Shown: in pieces, positions 27,380 through 36,399 of the stretch | Position numbering within the stretch: position 1 is the first letter of the stretch | Layout of the letters: every line of letters begins with the position of its first letter | From: Gammaproteobacteria bacterium | GTDB taxonomy: Bacteria; Pseudomonadota; Gammaproteobacteria; GCA-001735895 | Assembly (NCBI GenBank): GCA_024229615.1 | Contig: JAAESG010000089.1 | Coordinates: 1 to 46,330, forward strand | Length of the DNA stretch: 46,330 nt | Direction: 5' to 3' | Position numbers and translations under genes: made by a program | Notes under the pieces: generated by a model | Seen by the model: only the letters and a program-made list of their open reading frames with translations | Database searches by the model: none | What the model was told of the DNA's origin: nothing

Positions 27380-28642
27380 TTATTTGATCTGCTTGCAATA
27401 GGTTTCACGCAAAAATAGGGCAGCAACAATGGCCACGAGATTGACTACCAGCAAGCTGAAAAAGGCGTTGCTATAGTTGGTTGCGGAATATACTCGAGCG
27501 CCGTCAATCAGCGTGCCATCCCAGTTGAGATCCAGTAGCCAGCCGATGAGCGGTTGCATCACGGCACCTGCACCGACGATGCACATGTTCATCAAACCCA
27601 GCGATGTGCTGCTATAGTTTGCGTCGTTCAATTCCCGTACCGAGCCAAAGCAGACCGTCATCGAGCTGCCGCCTGCACCGATGATGAAGATCAGCGCGAT
27701 TAACAATGCCGTGTTGGCGGGTGTGTAGTAAATCAATATGACCAGTGCGATCAGGGCAAGCAGCGATCCACTTAGAAGGATTATATTACGCCGACCGATT
27801 CGATCCGAGGTCCAGCCACACAACGGTGAGAAAACAGCCCATCCGACAAACAGCATCGAGGTGATCCCGGCGGCCTCGGTCGTGCTGTAGGTGTGCACAT
27901 TGGTTAGCCACGGCACGCCCCACAAACCGCCAAAGGAGAGCATCGTAGCCGCCATGCCAAAACCGATAACCGAGCAAATCCAGGTTTGCGGGTTGGTTGT
28001 CACCGTACGCAATCCTTTCATAATGCCAGTACGCGACCCCTGCAGTTTCTGCTCACGAGAACGTTGCGGCACCAGGAAGAACAGCAGTAGTGCAAGTACT
28101 ACCGCGACCAGAGCCAGTACGTTAATGGTGCCGCGCCAGCCTATGCCTTCCACCATCCGTCGTAACGGGGCCTGACCGAAGATCCCCCCGCCCATGCCCA
28201 CCGTCTGCAGCAGGCCAGCGAGCAGCGCATATTGTGCCGGTTTGAACCAGTAGCCTGCGATCGCCATGGTACCGACAAAGGCAAAGGCGACGGTGCCACC
28301 GATCAGGGCGCGGCCGATAGATGCAGTCAGTACAGAGTCGCTCAATGCGAGTCCGAGCGATGCCAGGGCACATAAGGCAGCGGCAAAGCTCATCAATTTA
28401 CGCGGCCCGAAATGATCGGTCAGCATGCCTACGGGTAACTGAATCGAGGCGTAGGCATAAAAGTAAAAAGCCGACAGAGAGCCGAGCGCGGCACCGCCCA
28501 CGGCGAATTCGCTCATCAACTCGCTGGTCATGACACTCGGTGAAACGCGTTGCACGAAGGCATAGCCAAAGAAAAGGGTTCCGAGGGTAAAGGCGATGGT
28601 CGCCTGACGTTGGCTGACAGAGTGTGTTACAGGTTCGGGCAT
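27380..28642 (-). CDS. MFS transporter
   Basis: 12-TM pattern; LPVGMLTDHFGPRKLM and SPLCGWTSDRIGRRNIIL motif-A-like loops. Confidence 0.92.
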   Translation of the reverse strand: MPEPVTHSVSQRQATIAFTLGTLFFGYAFVQRVSPSVMTSELMSEFAVGGAALGSLSAFYFYAYASIQLPVGMLTDHFGPRKLMSFAAALCALASLGLALSDSVLTASIGRALIGGTVAFAFVGTMAIAGYWFKPAQYALLAGLLQTVGMGGGIFGQAPLRRMVEGIGWRGTINVLALVAVVLALLLFFLVPQRSREQKLQGSRTGIMKGLRTVTTNPQTWICSVIGFGMAATMLSFGGLWGVPWLTNVHTYSTTEAAGITSMLFVGWAVFSPLCGWTSDRIGRRNIILLSGSLLALIALVILIYYTPANTALLIALIFIIGAGGSSMTVCFGSVRELNDANYSSTSLGLMNMCIVGAGAVMQPLIGWLLDLNWDGTLIDGARVYSATNYSNAFFSLLVVNLVAIVAALFLRETYCKQIK

Positions 28643-28870
28643 GTGGATATCGTTTTTCAGCAGCCCGCTAAATTAGGGCCTGTTAATGATTCGGGTTTTC
28701 CAATGTAGTTGCTCAACAAGCTCTCAATGCGCAGATGGCGGATGTGGCCAATCGCATCAATCATAGTATTGGCCTGTGAACAGGGCCGTTCCTTTTATTG
28801 CCGTCGCGATGTTTCCGGGAGAGCTCTGCATTAATCTTTTCTCGTTCCGTGAAGATCCTGTTCAAGGGTG

Positions 28871-29082
28871 AATGGCACTTACTTAACTCGCAACCTATCG
28901 TCTTACCAATCCAACTGAGACCGGACAAACGCTGAAGGTTTTCGCGAATGCCTCGGCGGCTACGCCGCCTGCGGTTTACTTCGCGAAAACCTTCAGCGTT
29001 TGTCCGGCCTTGAGGTTTATGGAGCATTTAATTTCCGGGTTGTTTCGAAAATCCATGCTTTCGGTCTATTGTAAGTGCCATT
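28871..29082. repeat. nested inverted-repeat hairpin element
   Basis: Outer 12-bp IR aatggcacttac (28871-28882)/gtaagtgccatt (29071-29082) around a perfect about 27-bp inner IR ccggacaaacgctgaaggttttcgcga / tcgcgaaaaccttcagcgtttgtccgg, with inner ggcggc-tac-gccgcc. Confidence 0.8.
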
Positions 29083-29097
29083 GAGCTCATGGGTAAT

Positions 29098-29480
29098 TTA
29101 ATACATGGAGTTACCATTCATGGATTCGTTTGGTACTTCCTGTATGGAATCCCAATGCTCAACAATTTTTCCGTTTTCGTCAAAACGGAAAAAGTCCATC
29201 GTTACATTCTGTAAGTTTCCCGGCCATGTCTGGAGCGTATGTAGCGCTACCAGATCACCTTCGGCGATTGCGCGTACAAATTCGATACTTTTATCGGGAT
29301 AGTCTTTCGCCATGGCTTCGAAGTAGTCGAAAACGGCTGCTTACCATCGCCGACCAGCGGGGTGTGCTGGATGTAATCTTCACCGACATAAACTTCCACC
29401 GCCCTGGACGGGTTACCAGGGTAGGCTGTGCGATAGAGTTCAATTGCATTTTGTTTGTTGGCTTGCAGATCTTGCTTCAT
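29098..29480 (-). pseudogene. SnoaL-like/NTF2-fold protein split by a frameshift
   Basis: ORFs 29247-29480 and 29098-29313 join as ...[39 protein letters not shown]... if one T is restored in the minus-strand TTTT run (29330-29333). Confidence 0.75.
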
Positions 29481-29788
29481 TTTTGTTCTCCAGATTTCAT
29501 CACCAGGGAATTACTTCCTTAGCTTCGCATTAACGGCCCAGCTTCATTGAAGGAGTACTAGCTCCGATTAATAGAAAACCAATCCACGATAGATGCTTGT
29601 CTTTTATTTTCCTGCACAAACAACTGCCACTGATACCTTTAACCATATTTCGCTTTCCTCTACCCCGTAGTGTGGCGAAGTGCTTCGTAATATACGGTTA
29701 AATGAGTGGGTTTGGTAGTTGCTGCGGATAGTTTGATGCATCAGAGGGCATCGCAGTTGTTGCGATATGCACCGTGCCCGCGTTTGTC

Positions 29789-29974
29789 TCAGTTGTTCAC
29801 CATCAGCTCGATTGCCTTGAAGGTTGAAACCGCGAGTATCATGATGATGATCAGGAACACCAGTGAGCGTTGTTCCTTGAACGGTTCTCCACGGGCCTGC
29901 TCGATCTTGAGCAGAATCCAGTCGGATAGAAAGTATAGAATGATTGCCGCCAGGGTGTAGTAAACGAACTGCAT
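29789..29974 (-). CDS. small membrane protein (61 aa)
   Basis: MQFVYYTLAAIILYFLSDWILLKIEQARGEPFKEQRSLVFLIIIMILAVSTFKAIELMVNN, end of nirT-like/nirN operon. Confidence 0.65.
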   Translation of the reverse strand: MQFVYYTLAAIILYFLSDWILLKIEQARGEPFKEQRSLVFLIIIMILAVSTFKAIELMVNN

Positions 29975-29987
29975 GGTTGATCCGGGG

Positions 29988-30428
29988 TCAGGTTTCGGGG
30001 ATGTAGACGTGGAATCCGAGGATATATATTACAACCCCGGAGACGGACACGTAAAGCCACAACGGCAGGGTCCAGTGTGCGATGCGGGGGTGCTTTCTGA
30101 AGTTACCACGAATGGCAAAAAATACGGTAATCAACACCAAAGGCGCGATAATCGCGGCCAGAATCACGTGCGATGCCAGCAAGGTGAAGTAAAATGGCCG
30201 GACGATTCCTTGTCCCGCGAATGGCATGTAACCGACCTTGGCGTGATAGGTCAGGTAGGAAATCATGAACAGGCTGGAGATCAGCAACGCGCTCGCCATG
30301 CAGTTACGATGCAGCTCGGGCCTCGCATTGCGAATAAAGTAGTAACCCGTGGCCAGCAATAAAGTTGCCAGAGTGTTTAGCAACGCCTGAAAATGAGGCA
30401 GATAGGGAATGATCTCATCGAGAGTCAT
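29988..30428 (-). CDS. DUF420-family membrane protein
   Basis: LPHFQALLNTLATLLLATGYYFIRN, SLFMISYLTYHAKVG, LASHVILAAIIAPLVLIT, polytopic. Confidence 0.85.
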   Translation of the reverse strand: MTLDEIIPYLPHFQALLNTLATLLLATGYYFIRNARPELHRNCMASALLISSLFMISYLTYHAKVGYMPFAGQGIVRPFYFTLLASHVILAAIIAPLVLITVFFAIRGNFRKHPRIAHWTLPLWLYVSVSGVVIYILGFHVYIPET

Positions 30429-30467
30429 TGCGTGGAGAACTCGATAAAACGGGTCGTTTGCATCAAT

Positions 30468-32033
30468 TTAGTGACTGGTGCCTTCCGAACGGGTGATCTT
30501 ATTGTACACATTGTACTTACCGGAAGGTTTATTCATCGGGATCCGTTTGACTTCTTCCAGTGTGGCCGCGTTATAGACAATGATGGCTCCATCCGGGTCC
30601 CAGATGCTGAGCAGGGCATACTTACCATCGCGTGTGAATTCGATATGAGCTGCGGTTTTGCCGGGTGCGGGGCGCAGGGTCTTGACGATTTCCAGACTGC
30701 GCTTGTCGATGACATGCATGGCGTCCTTGTTGGGGCCAAAGAATACGTCGACCCAGGCATAAGGCGTGTTTTCATGGCTGCGCATGAAAAAGCCGGGCCC
30801 CAGAGTTTCGATCTGTTTGATTGTCTCCCAGCTCTCCATGTCGATGACGCTGACTTTGCCTGCCTTCAGATTCGGGGTGGCCAGAACCGTACGGCCCTGA
30901 TAGTCCCAGGTTATCCCGGAACCGAGGTGGGGCATACCCGGTAACGCCAGGTCAGGTACGATGACTCTGCCGAGGTCCATGTCGACCACCTGTCCCTTGC
31001 CTGCGCGCGATGCCCCGATGATCGATACATATTCCTGGTCGAAGAAAAAATCGTCGAGATAATCGTCGACACGAATGCGTCGCACCGGGAAGGGCTCGAT
31101 TATCGGTTTTTCACCGGACTCGGGATTGTAATCGTGTACCCAGCCGGCAAAGCTCATCGGTGGATCATCTTCGTATGAAATTTCCCAGACTTCGGGCAAG
31201 TCTTTCAGCGCCGCGATAAAACTGTTACGCGGTGGCGCGGTGTACACCGCGGAAATGCGTGAAGTCTTGCCGTTTTGATCGGCGACCTCGTAAATCTTGA
31301 CCGGCTTCAGATCCCTGGCATCCAGCAGGACCAGTGAATGTGGCAGATAGTTGGCGACCATGACGTAACGATCATCCGCCGAAACCGCCAGATTACGGGT
31401 GTTGATTCCGGCGCGTATCTCGGCCACCAGTTTGAGGTTATAGATGTCGTACTTGCTGATCCAGCCGTCGCGCGACGCAAAATAGACAAAACGACCGGAG
31501 TTCGAATACTTGGGGCCGCCATGCAACGCGAAACGAGATTTAAAACGGTGGATCGGTTCTAGGCGGTCACCGTCGAGCAGGGTAACATGATGATCCCCCA
31601 GCTCCACCACCAGGAACAGGTTAAGCATATCATCAACATTGAATACCGGTTGCTCGGACAGATCCTGTTCGCGGTTGTGGATGATGTGGCTTGCGTTTAT
31701 CTGCGGCAGGTTCCAGACGATGGTTTCGTTTGACGGTGTGTAGATGTACTCGACCAGTGACTCGATCTCGGCGCGTGAGAGCCTATCTGAAAATGCCGGC
31801 ATCTGGGTCGCGATACGACCGTTGCTGATGACCTCGATGGCGACCTTTTTGCGTAGGCGTTTGAGATTGCCGGGTAGCAGTGCCGGCCCCATGCCACCCA
31901 GGCGATGCGGGTTATGGCATTCTGCGCATTGCGCCTGGTAAAGCCCGGACGCATCCTGTGCACCAGTCGGTGCTGATGCAACGAGAGCAAGCCCGATACA
32001 GGCGGATTTTATAGTAGCGCCAATAGGTGTCAT
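30468..32033 (-). CDS. nirN: NirN-like cytochrome c / d1-type propeller protein
   Basis: Signal peptide, CAECH heme c motif, d1-type propeller related to the nirS product; operon context. Confidence 0.88.
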   Translation of the reverse strand: MTPIGATIKSACIGLALVASAPTGAQDASGLYQAQCAECHNPHRLGGMGPALLPGNLKRLRKKVAIEVISNGRIATQMPAFSDRLSRAEIESLVEYIYTPSNETIVWNLPQINASHIIHNREQDLSEQPVFNVDDMLNLFLVVELGDHHVTLLDGDRLEPIHRFKSRFALHGGPKYSNSGRFVYFASRDGWISKYDIYNLKLVAEIRAGINTRNLAVSADDRYVMVANYLPHSLVLLDARDLKPVKIYEVADQNGKTSRISAVYTAPPRNSFIAALKDLPEVWEISYEDDPPMSFAGWVHDYNPESGEKPIIEPFPVRRIRVDDYLDDFFFDQEYVSIIGASRAGKGQVVDMDLGRVIVPDLALPGMPHLGSGITWDYQGRTVLATPNLKAGKVSVIDMESWETIKQIETLGPGFFMRSHENTPYAWVDVFFGPNKDAMHVIDKRSLEIVKTLRPAPGKTAAHIEFTRDGKYALLSIWDPDGAIIVYNAATLEEVKRIPMNKPSGKYNVYNKITRSEGTSH

Positions 32034-32070
32034 ATGTACGGCCGCGAAGCTAAAGACTGTAACGCGGAGT

Positions 32071-32406
32071 TTACTCGGTTACCGTGACGCTGCCGAGCAT
32101 TTCTGGATGTGGGCCACAGCGATAGGGGTAGGTACCGGGTGTTGTGAAACTGCGCTCGTAAGTGTCTTCTGGAAACAGGTAATCTTCGGGTTCCTCTTCG
32201 CCGAGGGTTTCGAACCAGACGCTGTGGTACTGGCGTTTTTCACGGTTCTCCCAGACCAGGTTTTGCCCCTGTTTAATGGTAATGTGCTGCGGAATGAACT
32301 TGTATTCCTTGATGATGACGAGCAGTTCACTGTCATCGCCCGCGCTGCTGGCTGTGCTGAAAGCCAGCAAAAACAGGGCCAACGGCAGTAGTCTCAAAAA
32401 CTTCAT
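32071..32406 (-). CDS. periplasmic cupredoxin
   Basis: Signal peptide; QYHSVWF...YPYRCGPHPEMLGSVTV type-1 Cu ligands H..C..H..M. Confidence 0.88.
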   Translation of the reverse strand: MKFLRLLPLALFLLAFSTASSAGDDSELLVIIKEYKFIPQHITIKQGQNLVWENREKRQYHSVWFETLGEEEPEDYLFPEDTYERSFTTPGTYPYRCGPHPEMLGSVTVTE

Positions 32407-32430
32407 CGGACTGACTCCCGCGCAGCGAAC

Positions 32431-34251
32431 CTACATTCCGCTCGCGTTAATTTCGGCATCCTCGTTGTCGAATCCGAGTTTGAATCCCAGCGATACATGG
32501 TGAAATCGGCTGCTGCTGTAATCATCGTGGATGGCAAAGCCGATATTATACATCTGGTCCTTGCTCATGCTGATGTCGCCGGGCTTGTCGGAGGTTAGCT
32601 TGCGTATCATTTCGACCGTCCAGATTCCATCACTCATGCTACCGCTGAAATCGACACCCTGGCCGCCGCTCATGACCCGCTCCGCCAGAATGTAACCGTC
32701 TTCTGACTCGCCGCTACCCGATTTGTAACGCAACAGGTCCATGAAGGAACCGTTGTCGAGCGCTGCCTGAATCTCTGCTTCATCCTTTAGCTTGTCCCAG
32801 CCGCCGCGTTGCTTGCCATCCTTGCCGTCGATTTCGATCTCGCTGCGACTCTCCTTTAAGTACTTGGTATAGCCCTTGCTCAGGTCCAGTCGTGACGCCA
32901 ACGGGCTGCTCTCGAGCATTGCCTCGTCGGGCTGGTGTGGCATGTAATTGGCGTCGTGATGACAGGATTGCCAGCAGCCTGAACGCTCGGCGTATTCAAC
33001 CTTGGGGTCGTCTTCGCTATCGGTAGCCAGCATGACGGCCAGTTTGATCGGGTTTTCCGGATCCATCTTGCCACCTTCAACGAAAGATATCGGTGCATGG
33101 TCGCCATCTTCCCACTGGAACTGCATGTACAGGTTGTTGGCGTCGTAAGCCGTCTTGATGTTGACCGGGATACTGCCGCGCTTGCCGGGTATCGGATTCT
33201 CTTCGACTTTTTCACCGCTGACGATCAGGTCGCCGATGTCGACTTCTTCGTCTTCGTGACATTCGAAACAACGGTCACCGCTGACAAATGCACGTTTGCC
33301 GCCGTGATCGCTGCCCTTCAGAACCCATTCCATTGAAGCCTGGCCAGGATAAAACAGCACAACTTCGCGCGCTTCGACCGTTGCCCAGTCAACCTTGCCG
33401 GCGGTTGTCGCCTGGCTCGAAGTGCTGACCGTTGCGGGTTGCTCGGTTGTCACCTGTGCTACCTGGGCCTGTTCCTTTGCAGACCCGGATTCGGTGACTT
33501 CTTCAACCTGGTCCGGCTCACTGGATTCGGACTGTAGGACTGTTTCTGGCTCTGCTACGGTTTCGCTAGCGGCCACAGTCGCGCTGCTGCCGTTCGTGCC
33601 ATCGATAAACGCTTGCCATTGCGCTGGAATCTGACGTAGGTTCTCGGGGTTGGGTTTTTCCATTTCGGTCAGTTCTTCATCGCTCAACTGGTCGTGTACT
33701 TTCTTGTGCGCGATTCCTTTGTGGCAGTCGATACAGGTGTTGCCGGCCTGCATACCGTTGATGTGTTGCTTGCGCGAACGTTTCTTTTGATCCTCCGGAT
33801 TCATCGAGTTGAAATCGTGGCAATTTCGGCATTCGCGTGAATCGGTTTCTTTCATCGCGCGCCAGACGTTTCTTGCCAATTGCAAACGCTTGGCATCGAA
33901 TTTTTCAGGTGTGTCGATCGACCCCAACACCTTGTGCAGCACTTCGTTGCTGGCCTGAACCTTGCGCATGACCTTGTGCACCCAGGGATCGGGCACGTGA
34001 CAATCGGAGCAGGTGGCGCGTACACCGCTGCGGTTAGTGAAATGAATGGTCTTGGTGTATTCCTGGTAGACGTTTTCTTCCATCTCATGGCAGGAGATGC
34101 AGAATTCGAGGGTATTGGTGACTTCCATTGCGGTGTTAAAGCCGCCCCAGAAGATAACACCGACGATCATGAAGAAGAGCGCGGCACCCAGTGTTGTGCC
34201 CAACACCACCTTGCGCGACATCAGTCCAAATTTTCGAGATGAATCTGCCAT
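32431..34251 (-). CDS. NapC/NirT-type tetraheme cytochrome fused to ethylbenzene-dehydrogenase-like heme-binding domain
   Basis: N-term TM; CISCH, CSDCH, CRNCH, CIDCH; Glu/Ser/Thr-rich linker; CFECH, GCWQSCHHD and EB_dh-like domain. Confidence 0.85.
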   Translation of the reverse strand: MADSSRKFGLMSRKVVLGTTLGAALFFMIVGVIFWGGFNTAMEVTNTLEFCISCHEMEENVYQEYTKTIHFTNRSGVRATCSDCHVPDPWVHKVMRKVQASNEVLHKVLGSIDTPEKFDAKRLQLARNVWRAMKETDSRECRNCHDFNSMNPEDQKKRSRKQHINGMQAGNTCIDCHKGIAHKKVHDQLSDEELTEMEKPNPENLRQIPAQWQAFIDGTNGSSATVAASETVAEPETVLQSESSEPDQVEEVTESGSAKEQAQVAQVTTEQPATVSTSSQATTAGKVDWATVEAREVVLFYPGQASMEWVLKGSDHGGKRAFVSGDRCFECHEDEEVDIGDLIVSGEKVEENPIPGKRGSIPVNIKTAYDANNLYMQFQWEDGDHAPISFVEGGKMDPENPIKLAVMLATDSEDDPKVEYAERSGCWQSCHHDANYMPHQPDEAMLESSPLASRLDLSKGYTKYLKESRSEIEIDGKDGKQRGGWDKLKDEAEIQAALDNGSFMDLLRYKSGSGESEDGYILAERVMSGGQGVDFSGSMSDGIWTVEMIRKLTSDKPGDISMSKDQMYNIGFAIHDDYSSSRFHHVSLGFKLGFDNEDAEINASGM

Positions 34252-34330
34252 TTGTTAAATCACCCTGTTTGTTCTGGTTATTTCGCAAAAATCTCGTCAG
34301 ACATTTGCGAAATACTCCCGCTTATAAAAA

Positions 34331-34360
34331 GGGCGGACACACTGTTGAGTATGCCCGCCC
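34331..34360 (-). terminator. Rho-independent terminator after nirS
   Basis: Minus strand GGGCGGGCA...TGTCCGCCCTTTTTAT, just downstream of the nirS stop. Confidence 0.75.
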
Positions 34361-34393
34361 CGGTCTTACATCACACTGTAACGAGATGAGTAA

Positions 34394-36061
34394 TCAGGTT
34401 ACGTGGTTGGTACGGTTGTGGACGTTGAATTTGCCGGTTGGTGTGGTCAGACCCTTGATGCGTTTTATTTCTTTCAGCGTCTTGGCGTCATAAATCACGA
34501 TTTCACCCGTCGGGTTGCCGGAATCTTTACGATTCCAGACAGAAACCCATACTTCCGAACCGTCGGCGTTAAATTCAATGTGAACCGCGGCCTTGCCTTC
34601 TTCCTTGGTGACTTGAATAGTCTTGACAACCTTGCGTGTCTTCTTGTCGATGACCTTGACACTTTGCTGAACCACGGGCTCGGGATGCTTGGTCTGGTCC
34701 GCCCATACGTAGTCAGACTTCGGGTGGGTGCGGATAAATACGCCCGGGCCGTCGGTGTCGACTGTGTAGCAAATTTTCCAGGCAGCGTCCTTGTGACCCT
34801 TCGGATCATTACCCCAGACGGTGACCTTGCCTTCGCCGAGATGAGTGGTGCCACCGACCGGTCCACAGGTAGGATCGTTCCAGTTGGCGCCCGGTCCCGG
34901 GTGCGGCAGTTTGGCGGTATCGATCATGGCCTCAAGCTTGCCGGTATCGGAGTCGACGATAACCATTTTGTTGGAAGCGTTGGCTGCGATCTGGAAGTAA
35001 CGGCCCGTTGGATCGAAGAAGCCGTCGTGCAGAAACTTCGCTGAGTTGACCTGTTTGATCGCGAGGTTGTCGAGATCACGGTAATCCACCTGCCACATCT
35101 GTCCGAGTTCTTTCATTGCTACCCAGAATGAAGATTTGCCGGGCGTGGTGTAGATCGCGGCAACGCGTGACTCGTTGACATAGTCACCGTCAACGTTGAC
35201 GCCACGAGTGGAAACCACCTTCAGTGGCGCCATGGTAACGGCATCGAGGATAACGAAGTGTGGCGGCCAGTAAGCACCACCGATGACGTATTTGCCGTCG
35301 CCGGAAACTGCTACGTCACGAGCATCGTAAGCCATCTGGGCTTCGGCGACGAGCATGCTGCCCGGCTTTTGCCAGAGGTCGATCTTGGTCATCTTACCGT
35401 CACGGCCCTGGGTGTACCAGAAGCGTCCCGGGACACCGCCCACGGGTTTTTCGGTGTCGTGATGTTCGGTCGCCTTGATGACGTGTACCGCGTAACCGGT
35501 GTCGATATGATCTACGATTTCATGCTTGTCACCGTCGATGATGGCGATCTTGCCGGCGTCACGTTCGATGACAACGAAGAAGTTTTCCCAGTTACGGCCA
35601 TGCAGCGGCTTGCTTGGGTAATCTTTCGGCTCGATATAAACCTTGTGACGCTCCTGCATCAATGCGAGTGACATTTCTGGCGGCACCGGGGGTTCCATCT
35701 GGATGTAACGTGCCAGCAAGTTGATTTCTTCATCGCTGAAAATATCGTTGAAGTTGTTCATGCCTCCTTCGGTGCCCAGTTTGATGATTTTGGAAAGACG
35801 CTTGGTCCCGAGCTTTAATGTGCCTTTGGATTTCTTCGCCTTGTTGGGTTTCGGCAACAGGCTTTTGCCCGTCGCGCCTTTCCTTAATACACCGTGACAG
35901 CCGGCACAACGCTGGAAGTACATGCCTTTTGCCTTGTCAAATTCCGCCTCGTTCAGTGGCTCGAATTTTTTTGCGGCAAGCGCAACCCCAGATGTTGTAG
36001 CCAGTCCGATACACGCGGAAAGGAGAATCGCACTGCGCATACTTTTTTGTTTGATACTCAT
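34394..36061 (-). CDS. nirS: cytochrome cd1 nitrite reductase
   Basis: CAGCHG heme c domain plus full d1 propeller (HGRNWENFFVVIERDAGKIAIIDGDKHEIV..., PHPGPGANW, TPTGKFNVHNR). Confidence 0.97.
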   Translation of the reverse strand: MSIKQKSMRSAILLSACIGLATTSGVALAAKKFEPLNEAEFDKAKGMYFQRCAGCHGVLRKGATGKSLLPKPNKAKKSKGTLKLGTKRLSKIIKLGTEGGMNNFNDIFSDEEINLLARYIQMEPPVPPEMSLALMQERHKVYIEPKDYPSKPLHGRNWENFFVVIERDAGKIAIIDGDKHEIVDHIDTGYAVHVIKATEHHDTEKPVGGVPGRFWYTQGRDGKMTKIDLWQKPGSMLVAEAQMAYDARDVAVSGDGKYVIGGAYWPPHFVILDAVTMAPLKVVSTRGVNVDGDYVNESRVAAIYTTPGKSSFWVAMKELGQMWQVDYRDLDNLAIKQVNSAKFLHDGFFDPTGRYFQIAANASNKMVIVDSDTGKLEAMIDTAKLPHPGPGANWNDPTCGPVGGTTHLGEGKVTVWGNDPKGHKDAAWKICYTVDTDGPGVFIRTHPKSDYVWADQTKHPEPVVQQSVKVIDKKTRKVVKTIQVTKEEGKAAVHIEFNADGSEVWVSVWNRKDSGNPTGEIVIYDAKTLKEIKRIKGLTTPTGKFNVHNRTNHVT

Positions 36062-36163
36062 CGATCGTGCTCCTGACTAGAAAATAATGATTCTCAACTG
36101 GAATCATTGATTGAATAAAGGTGTTTCAGGAGGGGACACTATGCCTCTGGGTACCGCCTTTCC

Positions 36164-36177
36164 TTGACATTTGTCAA
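36164..36177 (-). promoter_or_regulatory. Dnr/FNR box TTGACATTTGTCAA upstream of nirS
   Basis: Perfect palindrome; minus-strand TAGTGT (36141..36136) exactly 22 nt downstream. Confidence 0.85.
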
Positions 36178-36202
36178 GAAAGATATCCTTAACATGGCTG
36201 TG

Positions 36203-36216
36203 TTGACGCAGGTCAG
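36203..36216 (-). promoter_or_regulatory. second, weaker Dnr/FNR box TTGACGCAGGTCAG upstream of nirS
   Basis: One mismatch; centre 39 bp from the first box. Confidence 0.45.
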
Positions 36217-36239
36217 GTTCACTGGGAAAAATGCTCGAA

Positions 36240-36261
36240 AAGCCAACCGAATGGTTGGCTT
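36240..36261 (-). terminator. hairpin / likely terminator of DUF6602 gene
   Basis: AAGCCAACC-GAAT-GGTTGGCTT perfect 9-bp stem, followed on minus strand by TTTTCGAGCATTTTT. Confidence 0.5.
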
Positions 36262-36399
36262 GAAACCATTCAAATATGTGAGAGCGCTAACCGGGCAAAC
36301 AGGGATTGGCTTAATCTGGCTGCCGGGTCTCAGGCGGCGCTAAGCGAGGGGCGCCTGTTACAGGCGCAGTTGTTACTCAGACTCGGAAATCGATCTCGT

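Noticed and set aside
36352-36368. GCGCCTG-TTA-CAGGCGC hairpin after the DUF6602 gene
   Set aside because: Strong short stem but no T-run on either strand; the 36240-36261 hairpin is a better terminator candidate.
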